Shown piece by piece: positions 29,071 to 37,403 of a stretch of 64,000 nucleotides of DNA. The stretch is taken from the NCBI RefSeq assembly GCF_001006325.2, contig NZ_LBIA02000001.1, positions 3,783,501-3,847,500 of the forward strand, in the 5' to 3' direction. Both the position numbers and the translations under genes were made by a program. The notes beneath the pieces were generated by a model, which saw nothing but the letters and a program-made list of their open reading frames with translations, was not told where the DNA came from and did no database searches. This DNA is from Afipia massiliensis. GTDB lineage: Bacteria > Pseudomonadota > Alphaproteobacteria > Rhizobiales > Xanthobacteraceae. Numbering within the stretch: the stretch's first letter is position 1; the number at the start of each line of letters is the position of its first letter.

Positions 29071-29145
29071 CTAGTGTCCTTTCGTATCCGACGTTTGCTC
29101 GGAAGGCGCTGCAGAATGAAGCAAACGTCGGATACGGGACACTAG
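29071..29145. repeat. Bulged palindrome E2 (right half of composite element 1)
   Basis: The outer arm CTAGTGTCC (29071-29079) pairs with GGACACTAG (29137-29145). The inner arm (29083-29098) pairs with 29121-29136 around a 22-nt loop. TTT (29080-29082) is the one-sided bulge, on the left. It ends 2 nt before the mdtC ATG, so the mdtC ribosome-binding region lies inside the element. Confidence 0.9.
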
Positions 29146-29147
29146 GA

Positions 29148-32100
29148 ATGCCCTCCATCTCCGAACCATTCATCCGCAGGCCGGTCGGCACCACGCTGCT
29201 GGCGATCGGCCTGTTTCTGGTCGGAGCCGTCGCCTACAATTTCCTGCCGGTCGCAAGCATTCCGTCGGTCGATTTTCCATCGATCCGCGTGTCCGCGTCG
29301 CGCCCCGGTGCCGATCCGACCATCATGGCCTCGACCGTCGCCGCACCTCTGGAGCGGCGGCTCGGCGAGATCGCCGGCGTCGATCAGATCACGTCCACAA
29401 GTTCGCTGGGATCAACCAGCATCTCGCTTCAGTTCGCGATCGGCCGCAACATCGACCGCGCGGCGCGCGACGTGCAGGCGGCGATCAATGCCTCGCTCGC
29501 GGATCTGCCGACCGATCTGCCGACCCTGCCGCGGTTTCGCAAGGCCAATCCGGCAGCCTCTCCGGTCCTGATCATCGCGCTGACCTCGAAGACTATGCTG
29601 CCGAGCGCGATCTACGACATCGCGGATACGGTCATCAATCAGCGCATTTCGCAGGTTCCTGGTGTCGGTGAAGCCACCGTCAGCGGCGCGGACCAGCCCG
29701 CGGTCCGGATTCAGCTCAATCCCGGTGCACTGGCGACGGCGGGTATTTCCAGCGACGATGTCCGCACCGCCATCATCAATGCCAATGCGATCGGACCTGT
29801 CGGCGCGTTCAACGGTTCTGCGCTGAGCGAAACCATCGCCACAAATCCGCAGATGCGGACCGCCGCCCAGTTCCGCGACATCGTCATCAAGTCTGCGAAC
29901 GGCAACTTCGTGCGGCTGTCGGATGTGGCCGACGTCAGCGACGCGACCCGCAACAGCCGTTCCATCGCCTGGTTCAACAAGCAGCCCGCGGTTCTTATCA
30001 CCGTAACCAAGCAGCAGGACGCCAACGTCATCGAGACGGTGGATCGCGTCAAGGCGCTGCTGCCCGAGCTGAAGCAGTGGATTCCCGGCGGGGTCGAGAT
30101 TTCAATTCTCTCCGACCGCACCGGGACCATCCGGGCCAACGTCGAGGACATGGAGTGGACGCTGGGCGCAACCGCGTTCCTCGTGATGCTCGTGGTGTTC
30201 GTGTTCGTGCGCCGGATGACGCCGACCATCGCGGCGGGCATTTCCGTCCCGCTGGCGCTGGCGGGCACATGCGCGATGATGTGGGTCGCCGGGTTCTCGA
30301 TCAACAACCTGTCGCTGATGGCGCTGGCGGTGTCCGTCGGCTTCGTGGTCGACGATGCCATCGTCATGATCGAGAACATGTATCGCAACCTCGAGGAGGG
30401 CATGAAGCCCTATCAGGCGGCGCTGCTTGGCGCGAAGCAGATCGGTTTCACCGTGCTGTCGATCAGCATCTCGCTGGTGGCGGCATTCATTCCGCTGATC
30501 TTCATGGACGGGATCGTCGGGCGGCTGTTCCGCGAATTTTCGCTGACCCTGACGTTCGCCATTCTGGTCTCGATGGTGGTGTCGCTGACCGTGACGCCGA
30601 TGATCTGCGCGCACTATATCAAGACCACGGTTTCACCTGATGCCACGTGGTTCGACCGGCTTGTCGAAGGCAGCCTGTCGGGAATGGTCAGGTTCTACGA
30701 GCGGACGCTGCATGTCGTGCTGCGGTTTCCGTTCCTGACCATGGTGGTCTTCGTCGCGACCATCGCCCTGACGATCACGCTCTACATCAAGACGCCGAAG
30801 GGATATTTCCCGCAGGATGACAGCGGCCTTGTGATCGGCGCGACACGCGCGTCGCCCGACGTGTCGTTTCAGGCGATGCTCGGTCTGCAGCAGCGCGTTG
30901 CGGATATCGTCATGGCCGACCCGGCCGTCGCCGGAATCGGTTCGAGCCTCGGGAGCGCCAGCGGCTTCGGCGGCTCCAACACCGGCCGCATGTTTATCAG
31001 TCTCAAGGAACCTGCGGAGCGCGCAGGAGTGAGCACCCAGCAGGTGATCGATCGGCTGAGGCGAAAGCTCGGGGCCGTGCCCGGCATTCGCCTGTTCATG
31101 TTTGCCGCGCAGGATTTGCGGACCGGCGGACGTCAAAGCGACTCCAACTATCAGTACACGCTGATCAGTGCCGATCTCGACCTTCTGTCGAAATGGGCGC
31201 CGATCGTGGCGAAGAAGCTGGAGAGCGTCGAAGGCATCACGGATATATCCAGCGACCGCGAAGCATCAGGTTTGGCACTCAACCTCACCATCGACCGGAA
31301 GACTGCAGCGAGCCTCGGCGTGCAGGCTCAGGACATCGACAACGCGCTGAACAACGCTTTCTCGCAGCGGCAGATATCGATCATCTACACGCAGCGCAAC
31401 CAGTATCAGGTCATTCTGGAAGCAGCCCAGCGGCTGCAGGGCGATCCGTCCTCGCTCGACAAGATCTACGTCGCCGGGGCGGGGGACACGCAGGTGCCGT
31501 TGTCGGCGGTCGTGCGGATGGAGCGTGGCCTGTCGCCGCTCTCCGTGTACCATCAGGGCTCTTTCCCCTCGAACACGATCTCGTTCAATGTGCCCGACGG
31601 CGTCCCGCTGCAGACCGCGACCGACAACATCCTGCGCGCGGTCGAGGAACTGCACATGCCGGAAGGCATCCGGGGCGAGTTCGCGGGCAACGCCGCCGAC
31701 AGCCAGAAAACCGCAGGCAAGCAACCGTTGCTCATTCTCGGCGCGCTGATCGCCGTCTACATTGTTCTGGGTGTTCTGTATGAAAGCCTCGCGCATCCGC
31801 TGACGATCATTTCGACATTGCCGTCAGCGGGACTGGGCGCGCTGCTGGCCTTGCAGCTCACCAACACGCCGCTCACCGTGATCGCGTTTATCGGCATCAT
31901 CCTTCTCATCGGCATCGTGAAGAAGAACGGCATCATGATCGTCGACTTTGCGCTCGAAGGGGAGCGGCAGCGTGGCTTGGCGTCGGAAGAGGCAATCTTC
32001 GAAGCCTGCCTTGCACGCTTCCGGCCGATCCTGATGACCACGATGGCGGCGCTGCTGGCGGCTGTGCCGCTGGTGCTGGCCACAGGGCCGGGCACTGAGC

Positions 32101-32252
32101 TGCGAAGGCCGCTCGGCATCACCATCATCGGCGGCCTGATCGTGTCCCAGATCCTCACTCTCTATACGACGCCGGTGATCTACCTGCTGATCGACCGGTT
32201 GCGGGGACGCGATAGGCCGAGGCCGCTGCCGCAGGCTGCGCCTGCCGAATAG
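29148..32252 (+). CDS. mdtC: RND multidrug efflux pump subunit (MdtC-like)
   Basis: This 1034-residue HAE1-type transporter starts with SEPFIRRPVGTTLL and carries VGFVVDDAIVMIENM in helix 4. Like MdtB it has two periplasmic loops and twelve helices, and it is clearly diverged from the upstream paralogue. Together they fit an MdtBC heterotrimer working with the upstream adaptor and outer-membrane factor. No normal ribosome-binding site is free: the base of hairpin E2 directly abuts the start codon, so translation may depend on the hairpin or on coupling. Confidence 0.9.
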   Translation: MPSISEPFIRRPVGTTLLAIGLFLVGAVAYNFLPVASIPSVDFPSIRVSASRPGADPTIMASTVAAPLERRLGEIAGVDQITSTSSLGSTSISLQFAIGRNIDRAARDVQAAINASLADLPTDLPTLPRFRKANPAASPVLIIALTSKTMLPSAIYDIADTVINQRISQVPGVGEATVSGADQPAVRIQLNPGALATAGISSDDVRTAIINANAIGPVGAFNGSALSETIATNPQMRTAAQFRDIVIKSANGNFVRLSDVADVSDATRNSRSIAWFNKQPAVLITVTKQQDANVIETVDRVKALLPELKQWIPGGVEISILSDRTGTIRANVEDMEWTLGATAFLVMLVVFVFVRRMTPTIAAGISVPLALAGTCAMMWVAGFSINNLSLMALAVSVGFVVDDAIVMIENMYRNLEEGMKPYQAALLGAKQIGFTVLSISISLVAAFIPLIFMDGIVGRLFREFSLTLTFAILVSMVVSLTVTPMICAHYIKTTVSPDATWFDRLVEGSLSGMVRFYERTLHVVLRFPFLTMVVFVATIALTITLYIKTPKGYFPQDDSGLVIGATRASPDVSFQAMLGLQQRVADIVMADPAVAGIGSSLGSASGFGGSNTGRMFISLKEPAERAGVSTQQVIDRLRRKLGAVPGIRLFMFAAQDLRTGGRQSDSNYQYTLISADLDLLSKWAPIVAKKLESVEGITDISSDREASGLALNLTIDRKTAASLGVQAQDIDNALNNAFSQRQISIIYTQRNQYQVILEAAQRLQGDPSSLDKIYVAGAGDTQVPLSAVVRMERGLSPLSVYHQGSFPSNTISFNVPDGVPLQTATDNILRAVEELHMPEGIRGEFAGNAADSQKTAGKQPLLILGALIAVYIVLGVLYESLAHPLTIISTLPSAGLGALLALQLTNTPLTVIAFIGIILLIGIVKKNGIMIVDFALEGERQRGLASEEAIFEACLARFRPILMTTMAALLAAVPLVLATGPGTELRRPLGITIIGGLIVSQILTLYTTPVIYLLIDRLRGRDRPRPLPQAAPAE

Positions 32253-32310
32253 CCGTTTGTGGCGCGCACAGCGTGGTGGAACTTTGCGGTTCCATCCGCG
32301 TTGGGCGGGT

Positions 32311-34242
32311 ATGAATAAACCGCCGATTCAAGAAGTTGTCGCAGAAACCGGAAAGCCGGTTGAGGCTCCCCCGCCTGAAATGCTTGAGCCGGACCCGGCT
32401 CTGTCGCCTGAAGAACTCGAACAACTCAAACGCGATTATCTGCTGACCCGCTTCTGGATCAGCGCGCGCGGGTTTTGGGGGGCGGGCGGAGGCCGGCTCT
32501 CGCGAGTGCTGAGCGTCGGCCTGTTCGGACTCATCATCCTGCAAATTTCCTTTCAGTACGGCATCAACGTCTGGAACAGGGCGATCTTCGACGCCATCGA
32601 GAAGAAGGACGCCTCTACGGTGTTCTATCTGACCGGCGTCTTTTTCCCGTTGGCCATCGGGAGCGTCGCCGTCGGTGTCGTGCAGGTTTATACCCGCATG
32701 AACATTCAGCGGCGCTGGCGCGCGTGGCTGACGAACTCCGCCGTCTCGCGCTGGCTGGCCAACGGCCGCTACTACCAGCTCAATCTGGTCGATGGCGATC
32801 ATCAAAATCCCGAGTACCGGATCGCTGAGGATTTGCGGGTTGCGACGGACGCGCCGGTCGATTTCGCGGCGGGTGTCACGCAGGCGTTTCTCTCGGCGAC
32901 GACCTTCATCGTCGTGTTGTGGACCATCGGCGGCGCGCTCACACTGTCGATCGGCGGCAGCACCGTCACCATTCCCGGCTTCCTCGTGATCGCGGCCGTT
33001 CTGTACGCGGCGATTGCCAGCAGTTCGATGGCGATCATCGGCCGAAATTTCGTCTCGGTGTCCGAAGGCAAGAACCAGGCGGAAGCCGAGTACCGCTATG
33101 CGTTGATGCGCGTGCGCGAGAATGGCGAAAGCATTGCGTTGCTTGGCGGCGAGGAAGAAGAACGCTCAGGGATCGACAGGTCGCTCGGCAATGTTCTGCG
33201 GCAATGGGCAAGGCTGTGCGGGCAGCATATGCGAACCACGGTCGTGTCGCAGGGATCAAGCCTGATCGCGCCCGTCATTCCGATCCTGCTGTGCGCGCCG
33301 AAGTTCCTGGATGGAAGCATGTCGCTGGGTCAGGTCATGCAGGCTGCGTCGGCGTTCACGATCGTGCAGGCGGCGTTCGGCTGGCTGGTGGACAATTATC
33401 CACGCCTTGCGGAATGGAACGCAGGCGCACGGCGCATCGCGTCGCTGATGATGTCGCTCGATGGTCTTGAGCGCGCCGAAACCGGCGACGGCATCAATCG
33501 CATCCAGCGCGGAGAGACCGAGGGCGATGCGATGCTCCGCCTCAATGAATTGTCCGTCACGCTGAACGACGGCACCGCTGTTGTCGGAGAGTCGGAGGTG
33601 CTGATCGGGCCCGGTGAGCGTGTTCTTGTTGCCGGCGAATCCGGCACCGGCAAGAGCACGCTGGTCCGCGCCATTGCCGGGCTCTGGCCGTGGGGCGGCG
33701 GCAGTGTCGATTTCCATCCCGACCGCCGGATATTCATGTTGCCGCAGAAACCGTATGTGCCGTCCGGAACGCTGCGGCGCGCGATTGCGTATCCCGGCGC
33801 GGCGGACGACTGGACCGTCGAAACCATGGCGGAGACGCTCGAGAAAGTCGGGCTGGCGCATCTGAACGAGAAGATCGAGGAGGACGCGCCGTGGGATCAG
33901 ACCTTGTCGGGCGGCGAAAAGCAGCGGCTGGCGTTTGCGCGGCTGCTCCTGCATCGCCCGGACATCATTGTCCTCGATGAAGCGACATCCGCGCTCGATG
34001 CAACCGGGCAGGACAAGATGATGCAGTTGCTTCAGGACGAGCTCAACGATGCGACCATCATCAGCGTGGCGCACCGCGCCGAGCTGGAAGAGTTTCACAG
34101 CCGCAAGATCACGCTCGAGCGGCGCAAGGGCGGCGCGAAGCTCGTCAGCGACATCGATCTCATTCCGCGCGAAGGCAAGCGGCGCCTGCTGGGCGGGTGG
34201 CTTCGACGGCGCCGGGCCCCACCGCCCAGCAAGGCGGCCTGA
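32311..34242 (+). CDS. ABC transporter with fused ABC_membrane_2 and ATPase domains (BacA/YddA-like)
   Basis: This 643-residue half-transporter combines an SbmA/BacA-type membrane domain (about residues 40-370) with a C-terminal ABC ATPase. In the ATPase, Walker A is GESGTGKST, the signature LSGGEKQRLAFARLL and Walker B IIVLDEATSALD. Relatives include E. coli YddA and mycobacterial and rhizobial BacA-like proteins, which affect uptake of peptides and vitamin B12 or very-long-chain fatty acids on lipid A. It follows mdtC with a short gap and is probably co-transcribed. The ATG at 32311 was chosen over a GTG 18 codons upstream because the extra residues look non-conserved. Confidence 0.88.
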   Translation: MNKPPIQEVVAETGKPVEAPPPEMLEPDPALSPEELEQLKRDYLLTRFWISARGFWGAGGGRLSRVLSVGLFGLIILQISFQYGINVWNRAIFDAIEKKDASTVFYLTGVFFPLAIGSVAVGVVQVYTRMNIQRRWRAWLTNSAVSRWLANGRYYQLNLVDGDHQNPEYRIAEDLRVATDAPVDFAAGVTQAFLSATTFIVVLWTIGGALTLSIGGSTVTIPGFLVIAAVLYAAIASSSMAIIGRNFVSVSEGKNQAEAEYRYALMRVRENGESIALLGGEEEERSGIDRSLGNVLRQWARLCGQHMRTTVVSQGSSLIAPVIPILLCAPKFLDGSMSLGQVMQAASAFTIVQAAFGWLVDNYPRLAEWNAGARRIASLMMSLDGLERAETGDGINRIQRGETEGDAMLRLNELSVTLNDGTAVVGESEVLIGPGERVLVAGESGTGKSTLVRAIAGLWPWGGGSVDFHPDRRIFMLPQKPYVPSGTLRRAIAYPGAADDWTVETMAETLEKVGLAHLNEKIEEDAPWDQTLSGGEKQRLAFARLLLHRPDIIVLDEATSALDATGQDKMMQLLQDELNDATIISVAHRAELEEFHSRKITLERRKGGAKLVSDIDLIPREGKRRLLGGWLRRRRAPPPSKAA

Positions 34243-34308
34243 CCGAATTGTCGCCAGCCGATGCCTGACAGGTTGCCGTGATCTGGTGCGCAGCGTATAG
34301 CCGGACCC

Positions 34309-35070
34309 ATGTCAAAAGCCGCCAAAGCCAAGCCGGGCGCCGATGCGCCTGAAGAGATCGAAGAGTGCCCCCGCTGCGGCAAGCCGCTGCCGCTGTGCAT
34401 CTGCGACAGCGTCACGCCCATCGCAAACCGGATCGAACTCCTGATCCTGCAGCATCCGCAGGAGCAGGACAGGGCGCTTGGCACCGCGCGGCTGACGGCA
34501 CAGCATTTCAAGAAAGTGACCCACAAGATCGGCCTGTCATGGCCGAGCCTGTCCAAGGCGCTGGGCCGTTCCGTCGATCCGCTCGACTGGGCGATCCTCT
34601 ATCTCGGCTCGGCGAAGGTCGCCGATCTCGCGACCGAACGGGACATCGTCGCCATCGACCGCAAGGGTGAGCTCGAGGAGAGCCAGCGATCGATCCTGAA
34701 GGACATCGAAGGCGTGGTGCTGCTCGACGGGACGTGGAGCCAGGCCAAGGCGCTGTGGTGGCGCAATGCGTGGATGCTGAAATGCCGGCGCATCATCCTT
34801 GGGCCAGCGCAGCCGTCACTCTACGGCAAGCTGCGCAAGGAGCCGCGGCGCGACGGACTGTCGACCATCGAAGCTGCGGGCATGGTGCTCAGTAGGCTTG
34901 AAGGACGCGCGGACATCGAGACGGAACTCAATGCGACGTTCCAGCGGATGCTGACACAGTATCGCGCCGTTCAGTCGACGATGCCCGAACTCGCGCCGAA
35001 GCCTCGGCCCAAGCGCGATTATCGGCGTCCGGAAAACAGGCGGGGCAAGGGCGCCAAGGCCTCGACCTGA
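34309..35070 (+). CDS. DTW-domain protein (tRNA-uridine aminocarboxypropyltransferase)
   Basis: This 253-residue protein carries the DTW signature as DGTWSQAKAL and a cysteine-rich N-terminal CPRCGKPLPLCICD motif that may bind metal. DTW proteins such as E. coli TapT transfer the 3-amino-3-carboxypropyl group of SAM to uridine in tRNA, forming acp3U. The C-terminal PKPRPKRDYRRPENRRGK is basic and may contact RNA. The ATG is fixed by family length. No operon partner is evident. Confidence 0.85.
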   Translation: MSKAAKAKPGADAPEEIEECPRCGKPLPLCICDSVTPIANRIELLILQHPQEQDRALGTARLTAQHFKKVTHKIGLSWPSLSKALGRSVDPLDWAILYLGSAKVADLATERDIVAIDRKGELEESQRSILKDIEGVVLLDGTWSQAKALWWRNAWMLKCRRIILGPAQPSLYGKLRKEPRRDGLSTIEAAGMVLSRLEGRADIETELNATFQRMLTQYRAVQSTMPELAPKPRPKRDYRRPENRRGKGAKAST

Positions 35071-35109
35071 TTCTGATTGTCAGCAATCGCGGCGGGTAGA
35101 CTAAGCTTG

Positions 35110-35137
35110 GTCATTGCGAGCGAAGTGAAGCAATCCA
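35110..35137. repeat. Half GTCATTGCGAG element
   Basis: Only the short arm (GTCATTGCGAG to GAAGCAATCCA) is present, with no matching right arm. It is a truncated copy in the gap between the DTW gene and the convergent small membrane protein. Confidence 0.8.
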
Positions 35138-35171
35138 AAAACCAACAAGTAAGGCGTTAGCTGAAGCCGCG

Positions 35172-35333
35172 TCAGCGCCAGCCGGCGTTCTGCACCAGCA
35201 ACACGCCGACGATGACCGCGAGTGTCACTGCAGTGGCGATCAACATCGACCGTCCGCCCATGCCACGGCCGATCCACCACAGCAGCGCCGCGCCCATCAG
35301 GATCGGAACAATAATGTCGAGAGGTGAGTTCAT
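35172..35333 (-). CDS. Small membrane protein, hypothetical (53 residues)
   Basis: A 53-residue protein that is almost entirely two hydrophobic helices joined by a short GRGMGGRSM turn. The start at 35333 has a good AGGAAG site. No family is recognised. The composite palindrome 35353-35519 lies about 20 nt upstream of its start, in its probable leader. Real coding is supported by the ribosome-binding site and membrane pattern, but it is short. Confidence 0.6.
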   Translation of the reverse strand: MNSPLDIIVPILMGAALLWWIGRGMGGRSMLIATAVTLAVIVGVLLVQNAGWR

Positions 35334-35352
35334 TCCCGGCTTCCTGTGACGG

Positions 35353-35430
35353 CTAGTGGAGTGGATTTGACATTCGCTACCCAAGCGCTGCGAGTCCGCG
35401 AAGCGAATGTCAAATCCAAAACTCCACTAG
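35353..35430. repeat. Bulged palindrome E3 (left half of composite element 2)
   Basis: The outer arm CTAGTGGAGT (35353-35362) pairs with ACTCCACTAG (35421-35430). The 16-nt inner arm (35363-35378) pairs with 35402-35417 around a 23-nt loop. AAA (35418-35420) is bulged on the right, exactly as in E1. A 13-nt AT-rich spacer (35431-35443) separates it from E4. Confidence 0.92.
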
Positions 35431-35443
35431 AAACTTATACTTG

Positions 35444-35519
35444 CTAGTGGTCCGTCGATTCTAACATTCGCAAGGATACCCGCTGTAATGGGATGCGAAT
35501 GTTAGAATCGGACCACTAG
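35444..35519. repeat. Bulged palindrome E4 (right half of composite element 2)
   Basis: The outer arm CTAGTGGTCC (35444-35453) pairs with GGACCACTAG (35510-35519). The 15-nt inner arm (35457-35471) pairs with 35495-35509 around a 23-nt loop. GTC (35454-35456) is the left-side bulge, matching the TTT of E2. Its right end supplies the TAG stop of the minus-strand gene at 35516. Confidence 0.92.
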
Positions 35520-35821
35520 GACTGTCCGTTCTTCCGGCCCAGCCATTTTCGCTCGACCCATCCAAGCGCATGGGCAAGCGGCCGCTGAAGGAACGGCACG
35601 TCCTGGGCAATCAGCATCAGGCCGAGCGGCAACATCCAGAGGCCCAGAATGGGCAGGAAACTGAAAATGCCGCCAACGACAAGAAAAAAGGCGAGGGGAA
35701 TCCGCACCAATCGCGATGACGGCTGACGCAACCAGCGCACGAAACGGCCGCCTTTTTCCGGAAGCCGATCCGCGATCCACTCAAAGTGGCGGTTAAGCTC
35801 GGCCCTGGATTCTGCACTCAC
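35516..35821 (-). CDS. Small transmembrane protein, possibly PGPGW family
   Basis: This 101-residue protein has a charged N-terminal third (AELNRHFEWIADRLPEKGG) followed by two hydrophobic segments joined at FLPILGLWMLPLG and a basic C-terminus. The Pro/Gly/Trp-rich turn recalls the PGPGW family of putative membrane proteins, but the match is loose. The start is GTG at 35821. The stop codon TAG is formed by the CTAG end of palindrome E4, so that element landed at, or replaced, the original end of the gene. Confidence 0.62.
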   Translation of the reverse strand: MSAESRAELNRHFEWIADRLPEKGGRFVRWLRQPSSRLVRIPLAFFLVVGGIFSFLPILGLWMLPLGLMLIAQDVPFLQRPLAHALGWVERKWLGRKNGQS

Positions 35822-35938
35822 TTCAAAACCGCCTGTTCCATTCCGGGATTGCCCGCCGCGCCCTTCGAGAAGCTAGGCACATGCGCAGGCCCCCGCAAGG
35901 CAGGGAAGGATCGGGAACAGTTAAGTGATTGATTTGAT

Positions 35939-36013
35939 TGGCTCCCCGGGCTGGATTCGAACCAGCGACCATTCGATTAACAGTCGAATGCTCTACCGCT
36001 GAGCTACCGAGGA
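35939..36013 (-). tRNA. tRNA-Asn (anticodon GTT)
   Basis: A 75-nt cloverleaf with acceptor TCCTCGG / CCGGGGA (one G-T pair), T loop GGTTCGAATCC and encoded CCA. The anticodon stem TTCGA / TCGAA surrounds CTGTTAA, giving GTT for asparagine. It lies 104 nt downstream of tRNA-Cys on the same strand and may share its transcript. Confidence 0.97.
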
Positions 36014-36117
36014 ATACTGCTGAAGCAGCAATGGGCCGCCTATAGCAAAGGCCCCGAGTCTTGCAAAGCGTAAATCGCCGAAAAAAGAGCGATGTGTGTG
36101 AATGGATAAGAGAATAT

Positions 36118-36191
36118 TGGAGGCCACGACCGGAATTGAACCGGTGTACACGGTTTTGCAGACCGTTGCGTAACCACTCCGCCACGTGGCC
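36118..36191 (-). tRNA. tRNA-Cys (anticodon GCA)
   Basis: A 74-nt cloverleaf with acceptor GGCCACG / CGTGGCC, T loop GGTTCAATTCC and encoded CCA. The anticodon stem ACGGT / ACCGT surrounds CTGCAAA, giving GCA for cysteine. It lies upstream of tRNA-Asn on the same strand. Confidence 0.97.
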
Positions 36192-36312
36192 CCACTGGCG
36201 GAGTAGTTACAAGGGCACAGGCACTTATGCAATCCCGTGACCGGGGGCCGTCTTTATGCCGCAGCCGAGCCCGGTTGGGCGGATTTGCGGCGGTGATAAC
36301 CACGCCCTCAAT

Positions 36313-36600
36313 TTAGCTGCTGCCCTTGGCGTTGCTTGCCGTGATCACCTTCATCAGGGCTTCGACCGGAAAACCGCTGCGATGCATGGTGCAGAGGACA
36401 TCGATCATCTGATCGCTGGGCTCATTCGCGGACATCAATGCCGCGCGCACCTCGGGCGGCAGGTCGTCGAACTCGCCCATCTGCCGCCGGACAGTCGACA
36501 AGCCGGTTGCGGACAGCGCGCCGGACCCAGACTCCGGAACTGATGTGTCCGTACCCGATGCCGGCATTCCGCTGCGGCGTTTGCGCTGATCTTTCTTCAT
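36313..36600 (-). CDS. Hypothetical protein, 95 residues
   Basis: This short soluble protein has a Lys/Arg-rich start (KKDQRKRRSG), a Ser/Gly-rich linker, and a predicted helical domain containing FDDLPPEVRAALMSANEPS. I recognise no family. Its ATG overlaps the stop of the upstream exported protein gene (ATGA), so the two are probably made together. Confidence 0.6.
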   Translation of the reverse strand: MKKDQRKRRSGMPASGTDTSVPESGSGALSATGLSTVRRQMGEFDDLPPEVRAALMSANEPSDQMIDVLCTMHRSGFPVEALMKVITASNAKGSS

Positions 36601-37256
36601 TTGAATGAATTGGCTGCCACGTCATAGGTCCAGGTCAGGCGGCCATCCGTGAAGATCACGGACCGGAATCCGAGATCGCGCGCCCTGTCGAATATCTTGC
36701 CGGATCTCGCGAGACTGAGAACCGTCGGCCGATCCATCTTGAAATACTTGATGCTCAACACCGTCTCGTGCTCGTCGGACGTGCCGATATCCATTGAAAG
36801 CCCCCGCCGCGACATCTGCTTGCGGGTGTCGGCTGCGAATTTCCTGCGGCCCTCGACGTTGCCGGCGAGCGAATCAAGTTTGGCGTCGATGTTGTTGGTG
36901 CCGAGCTTGCGGACATATTCGCGCTCGTTCTTCTGCATCGCGGCCAGCAGCTTCTTGGCCCGTGGCGCTTCCGGGGCAGACGGATCGATCGACTTGAGGT
37001 CGGCCTTCGCGGCGTAATAGTCGGCCAGCGCCGGGAGTTTCTGCCCGCGCTTCGCCGAAGCATCTCCGAGCGCCTTCATGATGGCAGCAGCGCGCTCGAC
37101 CATCTTCTTGCGCTTGGGAGCCTGATCCGCGGTGTCCGCCGGTGTCGCGGCCGTTTGCGCAGGGGCGGGGATGATGCTTGCGCCGATCATCAGTGCAGCC
37201 AGCACCAGGCCAGAAATGTGAAAGCGGAACGGAAGTGTTGTCATATGATGTGCCAT
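36597..37256 (-). CDS. Hypothetical exported protein
   Basis: This 219-residue protein has a signal peptide (about residues 5-33, ending PAPAQ-TA). A helical, lysine-rich middle follows, then a C-terminal domain with KYFKMDRPTVLSLARSGKIFDRARDLGFRSVIFTDG and a final TWTYDV strand. No family or catalytic motif is recognised. Start choices at 37259, 37256 and 37244 all precede the signal peptide; 37256 has a GGTGGGA site at usable spacing. It overlaps the next small gene by ATGA. Confidence 0.62.
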   Translation of the reverse strand: MAHHMTTLPFRFHISGLVLAALMIGASIIPAPAQTAATPADTADQAPKRKKMVERAAAIMKALGDASAKRGQKLPALADYYAAKADLKSIDPSAPEAPRAKKLLAAMQKNEREYVRKLGTNNIDAKLDSLAGNVEGRRKFAADTRKQMSRRGLSMDIGTSDEHETVLSIKYFKMDRPTVLSLARSGKIFDRARDLGFRSVIFTDGRLTWTYDVAANSFK

Positions 37257-37403
37257 CATTTCCCACCATGCCCCGGCATGCTGCCATCGGCCGTAAGCCC
37301 ATACCATAGACAGGCTTGCAACGTATTCTGCCTTGCCGCAAATATGCCCGCGCCGGATACGTCGATCCGGCTGTCCCAATCAGTTCCGTCTTGAGGTTAT
37401 CCC

